A DNA stretch of 17,670 nucleotides from an uncultured Haloferula sp. (GTDB taxonomy: Bacteria > Verrucomicrobiota > Verrucomicrobiae > Verrucomicrobiales > Akkermansiaceae), in contig CAMPGU010000055.1 in the NCBI GenBank assembly GCA_946885645.1, positions 1 through 17,670 of the forward strand, in the 5' to 3' direction. Within the stretch, counting starts at the first letter, position 1. Each line of letters opens with the position of its first letter. The notes beneath the pieces are model-generated. The model saw nothing but the letters and a program-made list of their open reading frames with translations, searched no databases and was not told where the DNA came from. The translations under genes and the position numbers were made by a program. Of the stretch, positions 1 through 6,134 are shown in pieces.

Positions 1-1
1 C

Positions 2-508
2 GGGAAGGCACGCGAGGTGGAACTGAGGAATTCCGCGGCGGCGCTCGGGGCCGCGTCCGTGGAATTCCTCGGGCACGTCGATCCTCTGGGGACGGAATTC
101 CGCACCTATGCTCCGGCCGTGACTCCGGGGTCGCTGGCGCGGCAAATCGCCGGGCTTCTGGACAAGCACCGGCCTGCCGTGGTCGTCACCCACGGGAGCG
201 GCGGCGAGTATTGGCACCCGGCGCACCTGCTCGTCCGTGAGGCGGTGTTCCGGGCGACCGCCGGGAGCTGCACCCTTCTCACCCTGCACGCCTGGCAGCA
301 GGGCCATCCTCTGGAGGGATTACTGAACCGCGACGACCCGGCGGATCTCATCATCGAGGGGGCGAGCCACCGCGGGCAGCGGCTCGCGGCGTTCCGTGCC
401 CACCGTTCGCAGCAGGCCTACTTCTGCGGGCATGGGGGCGGTTCCCTCGAGGGATACATTGATAGGACCTCGCGGGAGGCTTACTGCCATCACCCCCGTC
501 GTTCCTAG
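2..508 (+). CDS. PIG-L (LmbE-like) family deacetylase, 5' end missing
   Basis: The reading frame is open to the left edge, so only the C-terminal part of about 168 residues is visible. The family consists of Zn-dependent deacetylases acting on N-acetylglucosamine-type groups of sugars or glycolipids. Visible family marks are an AREVELRNSAAALG helix followed by a VEFLG strand, which resembles the segment that follows the N-terminal zinc site, and the block THGSGGEYWHPAHLLVREAV, which matches the conserved H-x-GG-E-x-x-HP-x-H region whose last histidine binds zinc. The expected N-terminal AHPDDE motif lies outside the window. A GTG at 17 could be read as a start, but homology continues upstream of it, so it is probably internal. 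The stop at 506-508 overlaps the end of the convergent minus-strand gene by four bases. The substrate cannot be told from the sequence. Confidence 0.8.
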   Translation, partial: GKAREVELRNSAAALGAASVEFLGHVDPLGTEFRTYAPAVTPGSLARQIAGLLDKHRPAVVVTHGSGGEYWHPAHLLVREAVFRATAGSCTLLTLHAWQQGHPLEGLLNRDDPADLIIEGASHRGQRLAAFRAHRSQQAYFCGHGGGSLEGYIDRTSREAYCHHPRRS

Positions 509-834
509 TGTCTCCCCCGGGTTCTGAAAGCGTGGGCCAAGGAGTTTCCGCGGACATGCAGCCACGGGTGCGTGCCGTGACGGTCCGGGGCGGAGTAGGC
601 GGCATACGCGATCCCTGCCACCCATAGGGCGGGCACGAGCAGGAGCGAGAGGCCTACGGTGGCGATTGAAAGCCACGCAGCGACGAAAACCATCAGCGCA
701 TTGCCTACGATCAGAATACCCGCGCCTGCCAGGTAGTGGTGCTTGTAGAGGTGCCCGGCTCCCGGGACGACGCTCAACAAGGCCGCGATCTTGTTGCGGT
801 CCACGGACCGCCACGCATCGAAGAGTTCCTTCAT
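505..834 (-). CDS. Small TM2-like membrane protein
   Basis: This protein of 109 residues has two or three hydrophobic segments. A PGAGHLYKHHYLAGAGIL block opens the first membrane segment, followed by a long hydrophobic stretch (IVGNALMVFVAAWLSIATVG and on). The G-x-GH-x-Y turn before a membrane helix is typical of TM2-domain proteins, which have no well-defined biochemical role. I chose the ATG at 832-834 because AAGGAG lies about 11 bases upstream, a rare clear Shine-Dalgarno sequence in this window. In-frame ATGs at 864 and 891 are less well supported. The product at 2387-2698 shares the G-x-GH-x-Y pattern and is probably a distant paralogue. Function unknown. Confidence 0.72.
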   Translation of the reverse strand: MKELFDAWRSVDRNKIAALLSVVPGAGHLYKHHYLAGAGILIVGNALMVFVAAWLSIATVGLSLLLVPALWVAGIAYAAYSAPDRHGTHPWLHVRGNSLAHAFRTRGRH

Positions 835-862
835 AGTGAGATAATCTCCTTTCTCACCTTTC

Positions 863-891
863 ATGCTGGCACAGGCTTTCTGGAGAATCAA
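863..891 (-). promoter_or_regulatory. Putative sigma70-type promoter of the TM2-like gene
   Basis: On the minus strand TTGATT (891-886) and CAGCAT (868-863) are separated by 17 bases, with TGC just before the -10 hexamer. The predicted transcript would have a leader of about 22 bases containing AAGGAG, unlike most other genes here. Confidence 0.35.
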
Positions 892-1011
892 GAACGGGAA
901 CGGCTCCCACCGAAGATCCGGCCGCCGCGAATCGAGTGTATGAAACCGCGGTCGCGTGCGCGTAGAAGCCTTTCCCGCCCGGGATCACCCGATCGCGGCA
1001 GAGGGTCTCCC

Positions 1012-1039
1012 TTGCCAGCATCCGCGCGGCCTCTAGCAT
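1012..1039 (+). promoter_or_regulatory. Putative promoter of the ThuA-like gene
   Basis: TTGCCA (1012-1017), a 16-base spacer and TAGCAT (1034-1039) stand just ahead of the ATG at 1054. Transcription would start near 1046 and leave a leader of only about 8 bases. No Shine-Dalgarno sequence is present. The rest of the gap from 835 to 1053 shows no gene. Confidence 0.4.
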
Positions 1040-1053
1040 CCGTCCTACCATCC

Positions 1054-1881
1054 ATGAAGATCCTCTCCCGTATTCCCCTCCTTCCTTTGTTCTGCGCAGC
1101 CGCACTCGTGCAGGGCGCGGCCGCGCAACAGGCGAAACCGCTCAAGGTGATGCTCATCACCGGCGGCTGCTGCCACGACTACAAGGCGCAGACCGAGATC
1201 CTGAAAAAGGGGCTGGAAGAGCGCATCAACGCGGAGGTCACCCAGATCCATGTGGACGACAGCAGCACCAAGCCGAAGCTGCCGATCTACGGGAATCCGG
1301 ACTACGCGGAAGGCTACGATCTGGTGATCCACGACGAGTGCGCGGCCGACATCAAGGACGAGGAGACGGTGAAGGGCGTGCTGAAGCCCCATGCCGACGG
1401 CATCCCGGCAGTCGCCCTCCACTGTGCCATGCACAGCTACCGGGTGGGCGATCACACCAAGAAGGCGAAGGAAGGCGACAAGGGTGCCCTTTGGTTTGAA
1501 TTCCTGGGGCTCCAGTCCAGCCGCCACGGTGCGCAGAAGCCGATCGAGATCGAGTTCAAGGACAAGAGGCATCCGGTGACGAAGGGCGCGAGCGACTGGA
1601 CCACCGGCAATGAGGAACTCTACAACAACGTGAACGTCTTCGACAGTTCGCACACGCTCGCCACCGGCAAGCAGGACGGCGAAAAAGAGGCGGTGGTGGT
1701 CTGGACAAATCTCTACGGCGACAAGAAGACCCGGGTCTTCTCCACCACCATCGGGCACAACAACGCCACCGTGGAAGATCCCCGCTATCTGGACCTCGTC
1801 GCGAAGGGAGCCCTGTGGGCCACCGACAAGATGGATGCGAACGGTCGGCCGAAGCCGGGCTACGGGCGCCCGAAGAAGTGA
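1054..1881 (+). CDS. Exported ThuA-like domain protein
   Basis: This 275-residue protein starts with a Sec signal peptide (residues 1 to about 26, MKILSRIPLLPLFCAAALVQ, then GAAAQQ). One ThuA-like, class I glutamine amidotransferase-fold domain fills the rest. Recognisable blocks are VMLITGGCCHDY at the first strand, YDLVIHDECAADI, VALHCAMHSYR, a WTTGNEELYNNVNVF loop, and VFSTTIGHNNATVEDPRYLDLVAKGALWA near the C-terminus. ThuA proteins were named from trehalose utilisation in rhizobia, and exported versions are abundant in Planctomycetes and Verrucomicrobia beside carbohydrate genes. The reaction is not established and I cannot assign a substrate. An upstream extension of the frame to 736 would run through the promoter and bury the signal peptide, so I start at the ATG at 1054. 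A Gmad2 lipoprotein gene follows after 50 bases. Confidence 0.85.
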   Translation: MKILSRIPLLPLFCAAALVQGAAAQQAKPLKVMLITGGCCHDYKAQTEILKKGLEERINAEVTQIHVDDSSTKPKLPIYGNPDYAEGYDLVIHDECAADIKDEETVKGVLKPHADGIPAVALHCAMHSYRVGDHTKKAKEGDKGALWFEFLGLQSSRHGAQKPIEIEFKDKRHPVTKGASDWTTGNEELYNNVNVFDSSHTLATGKQDGEKEAVVVWTNLYGDKKTRVFSTTIGHNNATVEDPRYLDLVAKGALWATDKMDANGRPKPGYGRPKK

Positions 1882-1893
1882 GGCCGGGCGGGA

Positions 1894-1923
1894 TTGACCC
1901 CCGCAGCCCCGGCGGCATAGATT
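1894..1923 (+). promoter_or_regulatory. Putative promoter of the Gmad2 lipoprotein gene
   Basis: TTGACC (1894-1899) and TAGATT (1918-1923) are 18 bases apart. The predicted start of transcription, about 1930, is two bases before the ATG at 1932, so the mRNA would be essentially leaderless. Confidence 0.45.
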
Positions 1924-1931
1924 CGCGGTTG

Positions 1932-2393
1932 ATGAAAGCGATCCTCTTGCCGCCATTTTCCATGTCAGTCCTCTGGCTCGCCGCGACGGGGTGCAAGCCA
2001 GAGGCCGCTCCGGCACCTCCTGCTGCTGCGGCTCACGATCCTTGCTCGAACTCCGACGGCGCCCTCGGCGACGCGCCGTTTGTTTTCGTAACCTCGCCGC
2101 ATCCCGGCACGCGGGTCTCCAGCGGCTTCGCGGTGACCGGCTGTTCGCGGACCTTCGAATCCACGGTCGTGTGGAAATTGAAAGGCCGCGATGGTAGCGA
2201 ACTCGCCGCCGGTCACACCAGCGGCGGCGGCGTGGACGGCCCGGGCCCATTTTCCTTCACCATCTCCTACACCGCGCCGGAACCTCAGATCGGCCATCTG
2301 GAGGTGTACGAAGAAGACGCCTCGGACGGGGAAGGACACCCGCCCGGCAGGAATGTTATCCCCTTGGTGCTGGGACCCGGATCGGCTCAGTAG
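1932..2393 (+). CDS. Lipoprotein with a Gmad2-type immunoglobulin-like domain
   Basis: The product has 153 residues. A lipoprotein signal peptide ends in WLAATGC, giving a lipidated cysteine near residue 21, followed by an Ala/Pro-rich linker. Residues of about 50-150 match the Gmad2 pattern: VTSPHPGTRVSSGFAVTG, then an SRTFESTVVWKL strand pair, GPFSFTISYTAP, and HLEVYEEDASDGEG with a C-terminal strand NVIPLVLG. Gmad2 is a beta-sandwich domain first described in spore-germination proteins but also found in exported proteins of non-sporulating bacteria, probably for binding. The protein is likely anchored on the periplasmic side of a membrane. Its last seven bases overlap the convergent gene at 2387-2698. 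The ligand is unknown. Confidence 0.75.
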   Translation: MKAILLPPFSMSVLWLAATGCKPEAAPAPPAAAAHDPCSNSDGALGDAPFVFVTSPHPGTRVSSGFAVTGCSRTFESTVVWKLKGRDGSELAAGHTSGGGVDGPGPFSFTISYTAPEPQIGHLEVYEEDASDGEGHPPGRNVIPLVLGPGSAQ

Positions 2394-2698
2394 CCCTGAC
2401 GCTTCCGCTTCGCCGCGTTGCTCGCGGCGATCGTGCTGAAGATCGCGAAGGCGAGGAAGGTGAGGAACATGGTCACCCAGCCGACCAGCACGAAGGTCAG
2501 GAGCACATTGATCCCCTGGAGCACCCAGTAGCCGAACATCACCAGCAAACCGCGGCCGACCTTGCCCGCGTAGATGTGGCCGATGCCGAAGGTCTGGAGG
2601 AACACCCCCGGGAGGATCTCCAGCAAGGCCGCGATCCCATTGTCAGGGCCGGCGACCGGGACGGGACGCGCTTCACGTACTTGATGGGTCGGTTCCAT
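2387..2698 (-). CDS. Small TM2-like membrane protein
   Basis: The product has 103 residues. After a polar N-terminus of about 23 residues come ALLEILPGVFLQTFGIGHIY and then two hydrophobic segments (GLLVMFGYWVLQGINVLLTF and VTMFLTFLAFAIFSTIAA), ending in a basic tail KRKRQGY. The G-x-GH-x-Y turn before a membrane helix is the TM2-type signature shared with the protein at 505-834. The ATG at 2696-2698 has only a weak purine tract upstream. The gene is convergent with the Gmad2 lipoprotein and divergent from the MlaF-like gene. Function unknown; possibly a structural or regulatory inner-membrane protein. Confidence 0.75.
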   Translation of the reverse strand: MEPTHQVREARPVPVAGPDNGIAALLEILPGVFLQTFGIGHIYAGKVGRGLLVMFGYWVLQGINVLLTFVLVGWVTMFLTFLAFAIFSTIAASNAAKRKRQGY

Positions 2699-2719
2699 GT
2701 CTTTATCGGGTACGCCGGC

Positions 2720-2728
2720 ACTCTAGCA
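2720..2728 (-). promoter_or_regulatory. Putative extended -10 element
   Basis: On the minus strand the sequence is TGC-TAGAGT, with 21 bases between it and the ATG at 2698. No convincing -35 was found. It matches the TGC-TAnnnT pattern seen at several other starts in this window. Confidence 0.3.
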
Positions 2729-2795
2729 TGCAGCCGGACGACGGATATGGGAAACCGGCTTCATTTGTGTAATTCCACGCGGGATCTGGCAAGGA

Positions 2796-3608
2796 ATGCC
2801 AGGAAAGCGGGCCCCGCTTGACGCATCGCTCTTTCACCGCGAAAACCGGGAGGTGGCCGGTCAACCTTTCATCCGCGTACGCGGGCTCGAGCAGAAGTTC
2901 GGCTCGCAGCATGTGCTGCGCGGCGTGGACATGGAGGTGCAGCGGGGCGAGACGCTGGTCCTTCTCGGGGGATCCGGCGGAGGGAAGTCGGTGCTGGTGA
3001 AGCATTTCCCCGGTCTCCTGCGCCCTTGGAAAGGGACCGTGGAGATCGATGGGGAGGATATCTCGGAACTCGATGAACGGGCAATGGCCTCCTACCGGCG
3101 GAAGGTCGGGATCATGTTCCAGAGCGGAGCGCTTTTCGACTCGATGACCGTCGGGGAAAACGTCGCCTTCCCTCTCCGGGAGATGGGGGTGAAGGAAGAA
3201 GCGGAAATCGCGGAACGCGTGTCGGAAGCACTCGAGATCGTGCGTCTGCCGGGGCAGGAAAAGAAGATGCCCGCGGAGCTTTCCGGCGGCATGCGCAAGC
3301 GCGTGGCGCTCGCCCGGGCCGTGGTGGGAAAGCCCGCCTGCGTGCTCTACGACGAGCCGCACGCGGGACTGGATCCCATCACCGCCGACTCCATCGACCA
3401 CCTCATCAAGGATCTCCAGATCACCCACGGCATGACCAATGTGGTCATCACCCACGAGATGCGCAGCGTCTTCCACATCGCGGACCGGATCATCTTCCTC
3501 CAGGAGGGCCGGATCTACTGGACCGGCGGCCCGGATGAACTGAAGGCGACCGACGATCCGGTGCTGCGGCCCTTCATCGAAGGGAACTCCGGGGAAGCCT
3601 GGAACTGA
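2796..3608 (+). CDS. mlaF: MlaF-like ABC transporter ATP-binding protein
   Basis: This is an ABC ATPase of 270 residues as called, of the Mla/Ttg2A type that powers phospholipid movement between membranes with an MlaE permease and an MlaD substrate-binding protein. Walker A is GGSGGGKS (58-65), the Q-loop is MFQS (Q109), the signature is LSGGMRKRVALARAV (from 162), Walker B is VLYDEPHAGLDP (D186, E187) and the switch histidine is in ITHEM (H220). The LSGGMRKRV signature and the EP-x-AGLDP segment favour MlaF over other importers. The ATG at 2796 has AAGGA directly against it. An in-frame GTG at 2853 would remove 19 poorly conserved residues and is a real alternative start. An MlaD-like gene follows after 43 bases; no MlaE permease gene is adjacent. 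Confidence 0.85.
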   Translation: MPGKRAPLDASLFHRENREVAGQPFIRVRGLEQKFGSQHVLRGVDMEVQRGETLVLLGGSGGGKSVLVKHFPGLLRPWKGTVEIDGEDISELDERAMASYRRKVGIMFQSGALFDSMTVGENVAFPLREMGVKEEAEIAERVSEALEIVRLPGQEKKMPAELSGGMRKRVALARAVVGKPACVLYDEPHAGLDPITADSIDHLIKDLQITHGMTNVVITHEMRSVFHIADRIIFLQEGRIYWTGGPDELKATDDPVLRPFIEGNSGEAWN

Positions 3609-3614
3609 TCTCCC

Positions 3615-3643
3615 TTGCGCGCCCGGGGCGGAATGGCGATGCT
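3615..3643 (+). promoter_or_regulatory. Putative promoter of the MlaD-like gene
   Basis: TTGCGC (3615-3620) and GATGCT (3638-3643) are 17 bases apart in the short gap between the two Mla genes. The predicted start near 3650 is two bases before the ATG at 3652. Both hexamers are weak (3 of 6 each), so co-transcription with the ATPase gene remains likely. Confidence 0.25.
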
Positions 3644-3651
3644 TGCGGCGC

Positions 3652-4677
3652 ATGGGAGAATCCACCAAAAGGACCGAGCTCTGGGTGGGCATCTTCGTCT
3701 TCATCGGGCTGGCCCTTCTCGGCGGCTTGGTCGTGCAGTTCGGCCGCTTCGGCGACCGCCTGCGCGGGAAGTACCAGCTGGTGGTGGTTTTCGACGATGC
3801 ATCCGGCCTGATCAAGGGCTCCGAGATCCGCATGGGCGGCGCGCGGATCGGGAAGGTGGCCGAGCATCCCGAGCTGAATGCGAACGTCAAAGTGCAGGTC
3901 ACGATGAGCATCGATGACCCGATCCGGATTCCGGAGAATTCCATGATCCAGATCGCCTCGGCGACCCTGCTGGGGGACAAGATGATCGTCATCACCCCGC
4001 CGGAAGGCGGAAATACCACGGGCCGCTTCATCCAGCCCGGCGCCGTCCTGCGGGGCGGCGGTCCTTCCGGTCTGGATGCGATCCAGAACAACGCCGAAGC
4101 CGTCAGCCGCGACGCCCGCAGGCTGATGCAGGAGGCGGAGTCCACCTTCTTGAAACTTGATTCCGCCGTGGATGATATCCGCATCGTTACCGGGCACCTG
4201 GCGGAGACTTTGGAAAAGATCAACGGCTCGATCCTCTCCGAGAAGAACCTGAAGCACATCGACGGTACCCTGGCGAACCTCGATACCGCCACTGCGGAAT
4301 GGGCGAAGGCCAGCGCTTCCCTTGACCCGACCATTACCGACGCGCGCGAGGCGATCCGGGCGATCGAAAAAGCCGCCGCCACCACCGACGACACGATGGC
4401 CCGTGCCGGAGACCGGATCGACGAGCTGGAGCCCGCCCTGCGGGACGTGCCGAAGGCCGTCGCCTCCATCTCCCGCGCTGCCGACAAGGCCGGCAATGCC
4501 CTCGAGCGGGCCGAGAGCGGGGATGGCTTGTTAGGCACCCTTGCCTACGACCGCGAGGTCTCCCATGATGCCAAGGCATTCATCCGGAATCTCAAGCAGC
4601 AGGGCATCCTGCGCTACCGGGACAAGGAAACGCCGGAGGAGGACCCTCGGAACCGTTTCAGGGGGAGAAGGAGGTAA
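3652..4677 (+). CDS. mlaD: MlaD-like MCE-domain protein
   Basis: The protein has 341 residues. A short basic N-terminus is followed by one membrane anchor (about residues 11-28, WVGIFVFIGLALLGGLVV). The MCE domain (about 36-120) contains YQLVVVFDDASGLIKGSEIRMGG..IGKV and ends with LLGDKMIVITPP, the usual MCE core with its central hydrophobic loop. The remaining 220 residues are helical with repeated Ala/Asp/Arg patterns, much longer than in E. coli MlaD (183 residues) and closer to MCE proteins with extended helical tails. It is probably inner-membrane anchored, binding lipid in the periplasm as partner of the ATPase upstream. I prefer the ATG at 3652 to the TTG at 3643 because three extra residues before a charged start add nothing. 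No Shine-Dalgarno sequence is visible. Confidence 0.83.
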   Translation: MGESTKRTELWVGIFVFIGLALLGGLVVQFGRFGDRLRGKYQLVVVFDDASGLIKGSEIRMGGARIGKVAEHPELNANVKVQVTMSIDDPIRIPENSMIQIASATLLGDKMIVITPPEGGNTTGRFIQPGAVLRGGGPSGLDAIQNNAEAVSRDARRLMQEAESTFLKLDSAVDDIRIVTGHLAETLEKINGSILSEKNLKHIDGTLANLDTATAEWAKASASLDPTITDAREAIRAIEKAAATTDDTMARAGDRIDELEPALRDVPKAVASISRAADKAGNALERAESGDGLLGTLAYDREVSHDAKAFIRNLKQQGILRYRDKETPEEDPRNRFRGRRR

Positions 4678-4757
4678 GGATTGCTCGCGGGGTCGCGGCA
4701 CCTCTCCAGGGCGTGTCCCCGCATGACCGCGATTCAGCTGGTTAGGCGAGAATCCCT

Positions 4758-4789
4758 GCACGTGACAGCGTGCGAGCCTCTGCTATCGT
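4758..4789 (+). promoter_or_regulatory. Putative promoter with a dyad over the -35, for the lipoprotein gene
   Basis: GTGACA (4762-4767), a 16-base spacer and TGC-TATCGT (4781-4789) form an extended -10 promoter. Only seven bases separate it from the ATG at 4797, so the mRNA would be leaderless. GCACG (4758-4762) and CGTGC (4769-4773) form an inverted repeat with a 6-base centre straddling the -35, which could be an operator. The rest of the gap 4678-4796 shows no gene. Confidence 0.4.
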
Positions 4790-4796
4790 GCCGACC

Positions 4797-5336
4797 ATGA
4801 AACTCCTCGCCGCCGCGCTCATGGCCTTCCTGTGCGTCTCCTGCACCACCCAGTCGTGCTGGAAGGGCGGCATTCCGATGCGGGAGACGGAGATGCACGC
4901 GCAATGGGGAGCGGAGGTGGACATCAACAAGTCCGCCAGCAACGTGAAGATCTATCGCGGACTCGCCCATCCCATCGGGGACACGTCACGCTACGAGAAG
5001 CAGGTGAAGCAGGGCGGCTGGGTGGAATTCGAGGGCTTCAAATTCCACGCCCAACCGGCGGACTTGCCGGCGGGAACGGCGGACAAGGTCCTGAACCTCT
5101 ACAAGCGCTCCTCATCCCATGAAGCGCAGGCGGTGAAGACCACCTGCCCGGGTTTCCACCCGGACTACGCGCTGGTGTGGAGCAAGGGCGGCAGACAGCG
5201 GGTCCTCCAGATCTGCTACGGCTGCCACGAGTGGAAATACTTCGGCCCGGGCGGAAAGATCCACACCGACATCGAGGACAAGACCTACTTCAAGGAGCTC
5301 CTCCCGCTGCTTCCGAGGGAGAAGAACCGCCGCTAG
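4797..5336 (+). CDS. Lipoprotein of unknown function with a CxxCH motif
   Basis: The product has 179 residues. A lipoprotein signal peptide ends in FLCVSC (lipidated cysteine near residue 19). The mature part has further cysteines (SCWKGG, TTCPGF) and the motif CYGCHEW, with C140, C143 and H144 fitting the c-type haem-binding pattern CxxCH. I do not recognise the family. A CxxC pair near the C-terminus after a VLQIC strand also occurs in non-haem hypothetical proteins, where it may form a disulfide or bind metal, so haem binding is only one option. The start at 4797 is preferred to 4770 because it begins the signal peptide and sits just after the promoter. The stop codon abuts that of the convergent DUF1080 gene with no spacer. 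Confidence 0.7.
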   Translation: MKLLAAALMAFLCVSCTTQSCWKGGIPMRETEMHAQWGAEVDINKSASNVKIYRGLAHPIGDTSRYEKQVKQGGWVEFEGFKFHAQPADLPAGTADKVLNLYKRSSSHEAQAVKTTCPGFHPDYALVWSKGGRQRVLQICYGCHEWKYFGPGGKIHTDIEDKTYFKELLPLLPREKNRR

Positions 5337-5344
5337 CTAGCGGC
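5329..5344. repeat. 16-bp perfect palindrome centred on two abutting stop codons
   Basis: GCCGCTAG and CTAGCGGC read as a perfect palindrome. Its centre is the junction between the stop of the plus-strand lipoprotein gene (5334-5336) and the stop of the minus-strand DUF1080 gene (5337-5339). As RNA it could form a short hairpin in either direction, but no long T-run follows on either strand. Confidence 0.5.
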
Positions 5345-6020
5345 TGTTTCCCTTGATCCGCACGTTCCGGAATTCGCCGAGATCATCGAAGGAACCGAGG
5401 CCGATCCGGCCCCAGGTGAAGCGCTTGTCCTTTGCGGTCAGGACGGGCTTCTCCATGTCATCGAACCAGACGCCGATGTCGCCGGTGGCGGAATTGCGCA
5501 CGAGCTTCACCTTGTGCCATTGTCCTTGCTTCCATGGCGTGCCGGCGGTGCGGTAGGTGGTGACGGGCTTGCGGTCGGCATGGTCCACCACGTGGATCTG
5601 ATGGTGCGCTTCGTCGGCTTTCTCGCCGAGGTGGGCGTAGTAGAAGCGGTTCTTGCCGTCGCCGCCGAAGGCGATGCAGAGGTCGTTGTTACCCGCATCG
5701 AATTTCGTCAGGCGGCACTCCATGGTGAGGGTGAAGTCGCTCCACTCATGGCCCTTGTACCAGGCCATGTTGAGAGGGCTTCTGAAGTCCGGCTTGGTGT
5801 TGCTCTGGGCAGTCAGCCGGAGAAGGGGCGGCTTCGGCTCGATCGTCCACTTCCACGCGTCCGGGGCGGAGAAATCCCAGCGGGAGGTATCAACGAGCGG
5901 GTCGATCTCAAAGACGGCGGACCGGCTGTTCGGGGCGCAGCACGGCGGGAGCGCCACGACCGGGGGCTCCGCAGCCAGCACGGGGAGAGTGGAAAGAACG
6001 GCGGCCAGGAGTGTTTTCAA
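5337..6020 (-). CDS. Exported 3-keto-disaccharide hydrolase (DUF1080) domain protein
   Basis: The product has 227 residues. A signal peptide (MKTLLAAVLSTLPVLAAEPP) is followed by a single concanavalin-like beta-sandwich domain of the DUF1080 family, named 3-keto-disaccharide hydrolase. Recognisable blocks are HEWSDFTLTMECRLTKFDAG, NDLCIAFGGDG, a central HHQIHVVDHADRKPV, the WKQGQWHKVKLVRN strand pair, IGVWFDD, and the terminal GRIGLGSFDDLGEFRNVRIK, which is highly typical. Such proteins are greatly expanded in Verrucomicrobia and Planctomycetes and bind or cleave modified sugars outside the cytoplasm. The start is a TTG at 6018-6020, since no ATG opens the signal peptide, and there is no clear Shine-Dalgarno sequence. 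CC pairs after the signal peptide are unexplained. The gap to the divergent gene at 6135 (6021-6134) holds no gene. Confidence 0.8.
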   Translation of the reverse strand: MKTLLAAVLSTLPVLAAEPPVVALPPCCAPNSRSAVFEIDPLVDTSRWDFSAPDAWKWTIEPKPPLLRLTAQSNTKPDFRSPLNMAWYKGHEWSDFTLTMECRLTKFDAGNNDLCIAFGGDGKNRFYYAHLGEKADEAHHQIHVVDHADRKPVTTYRTAGTPWKQGQWHKVKLVRNSATGDIGVWFDDMEKPVLTAKDKRFTWGRIGLGSFDDLGEFRNVRIKGNSR

Positions 6021-6134
6021 GGGATCGAAGGTGAACCGGCGATTGCAAAATTCAAGCCATCTTCGCGGAGAGACCGGGGAGATGAACCGAAAACGGATTG
6101 CCGTTCAGCGGCTCCGGTGCTTGTGTTTACGTTG

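Noticed and set aside
27..103. GGAATTCC three times in about 80 bases
   Set aside because: The copies lie in different reading frames inside the conserved PIG-L coding sequence with irregular spacing, and there is no further repeat around them. It is probably chance.
736..1053. N-terminal extension of the ThuA-like frame
   Set aside because: It would place about 106 basic, low-complexity residues before a clear signal peptide, and it overlaps the promoter and the TM2-like gene.
1045..2250. A 401-codon minus-strand open frame opposite the ThuA-like and Gmad2 genes
   Set aside because: It is a shadow frame covering two genes with signal peptides and recognisable domains on the other strand.
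3615..3917. A 100-codon alternative plus-strand frame at the start of mlaD
   Set aside because: It is Arg/Gly-rich and overlaps the membrane anchor and MCE domain of mlaD in another frame, with no motif.
2703..4538. A 611-codon minus-strand open frame opposite the mlaF and mlaD genes
   Set aside because: It is composed of low-complexity Arg/Ser/Pro/His-rich sequence with no motif and lies wholly opposite two well-supported genes. Long antisense frames are expected in GC-rich DNA.
5514..6134. N-terminal extension of the PAS-SpoIIE frame
   Set aside because: It lies opposite the DUF1080 gene and shows no domain; PAS homology begins just after the ATG at 6135.
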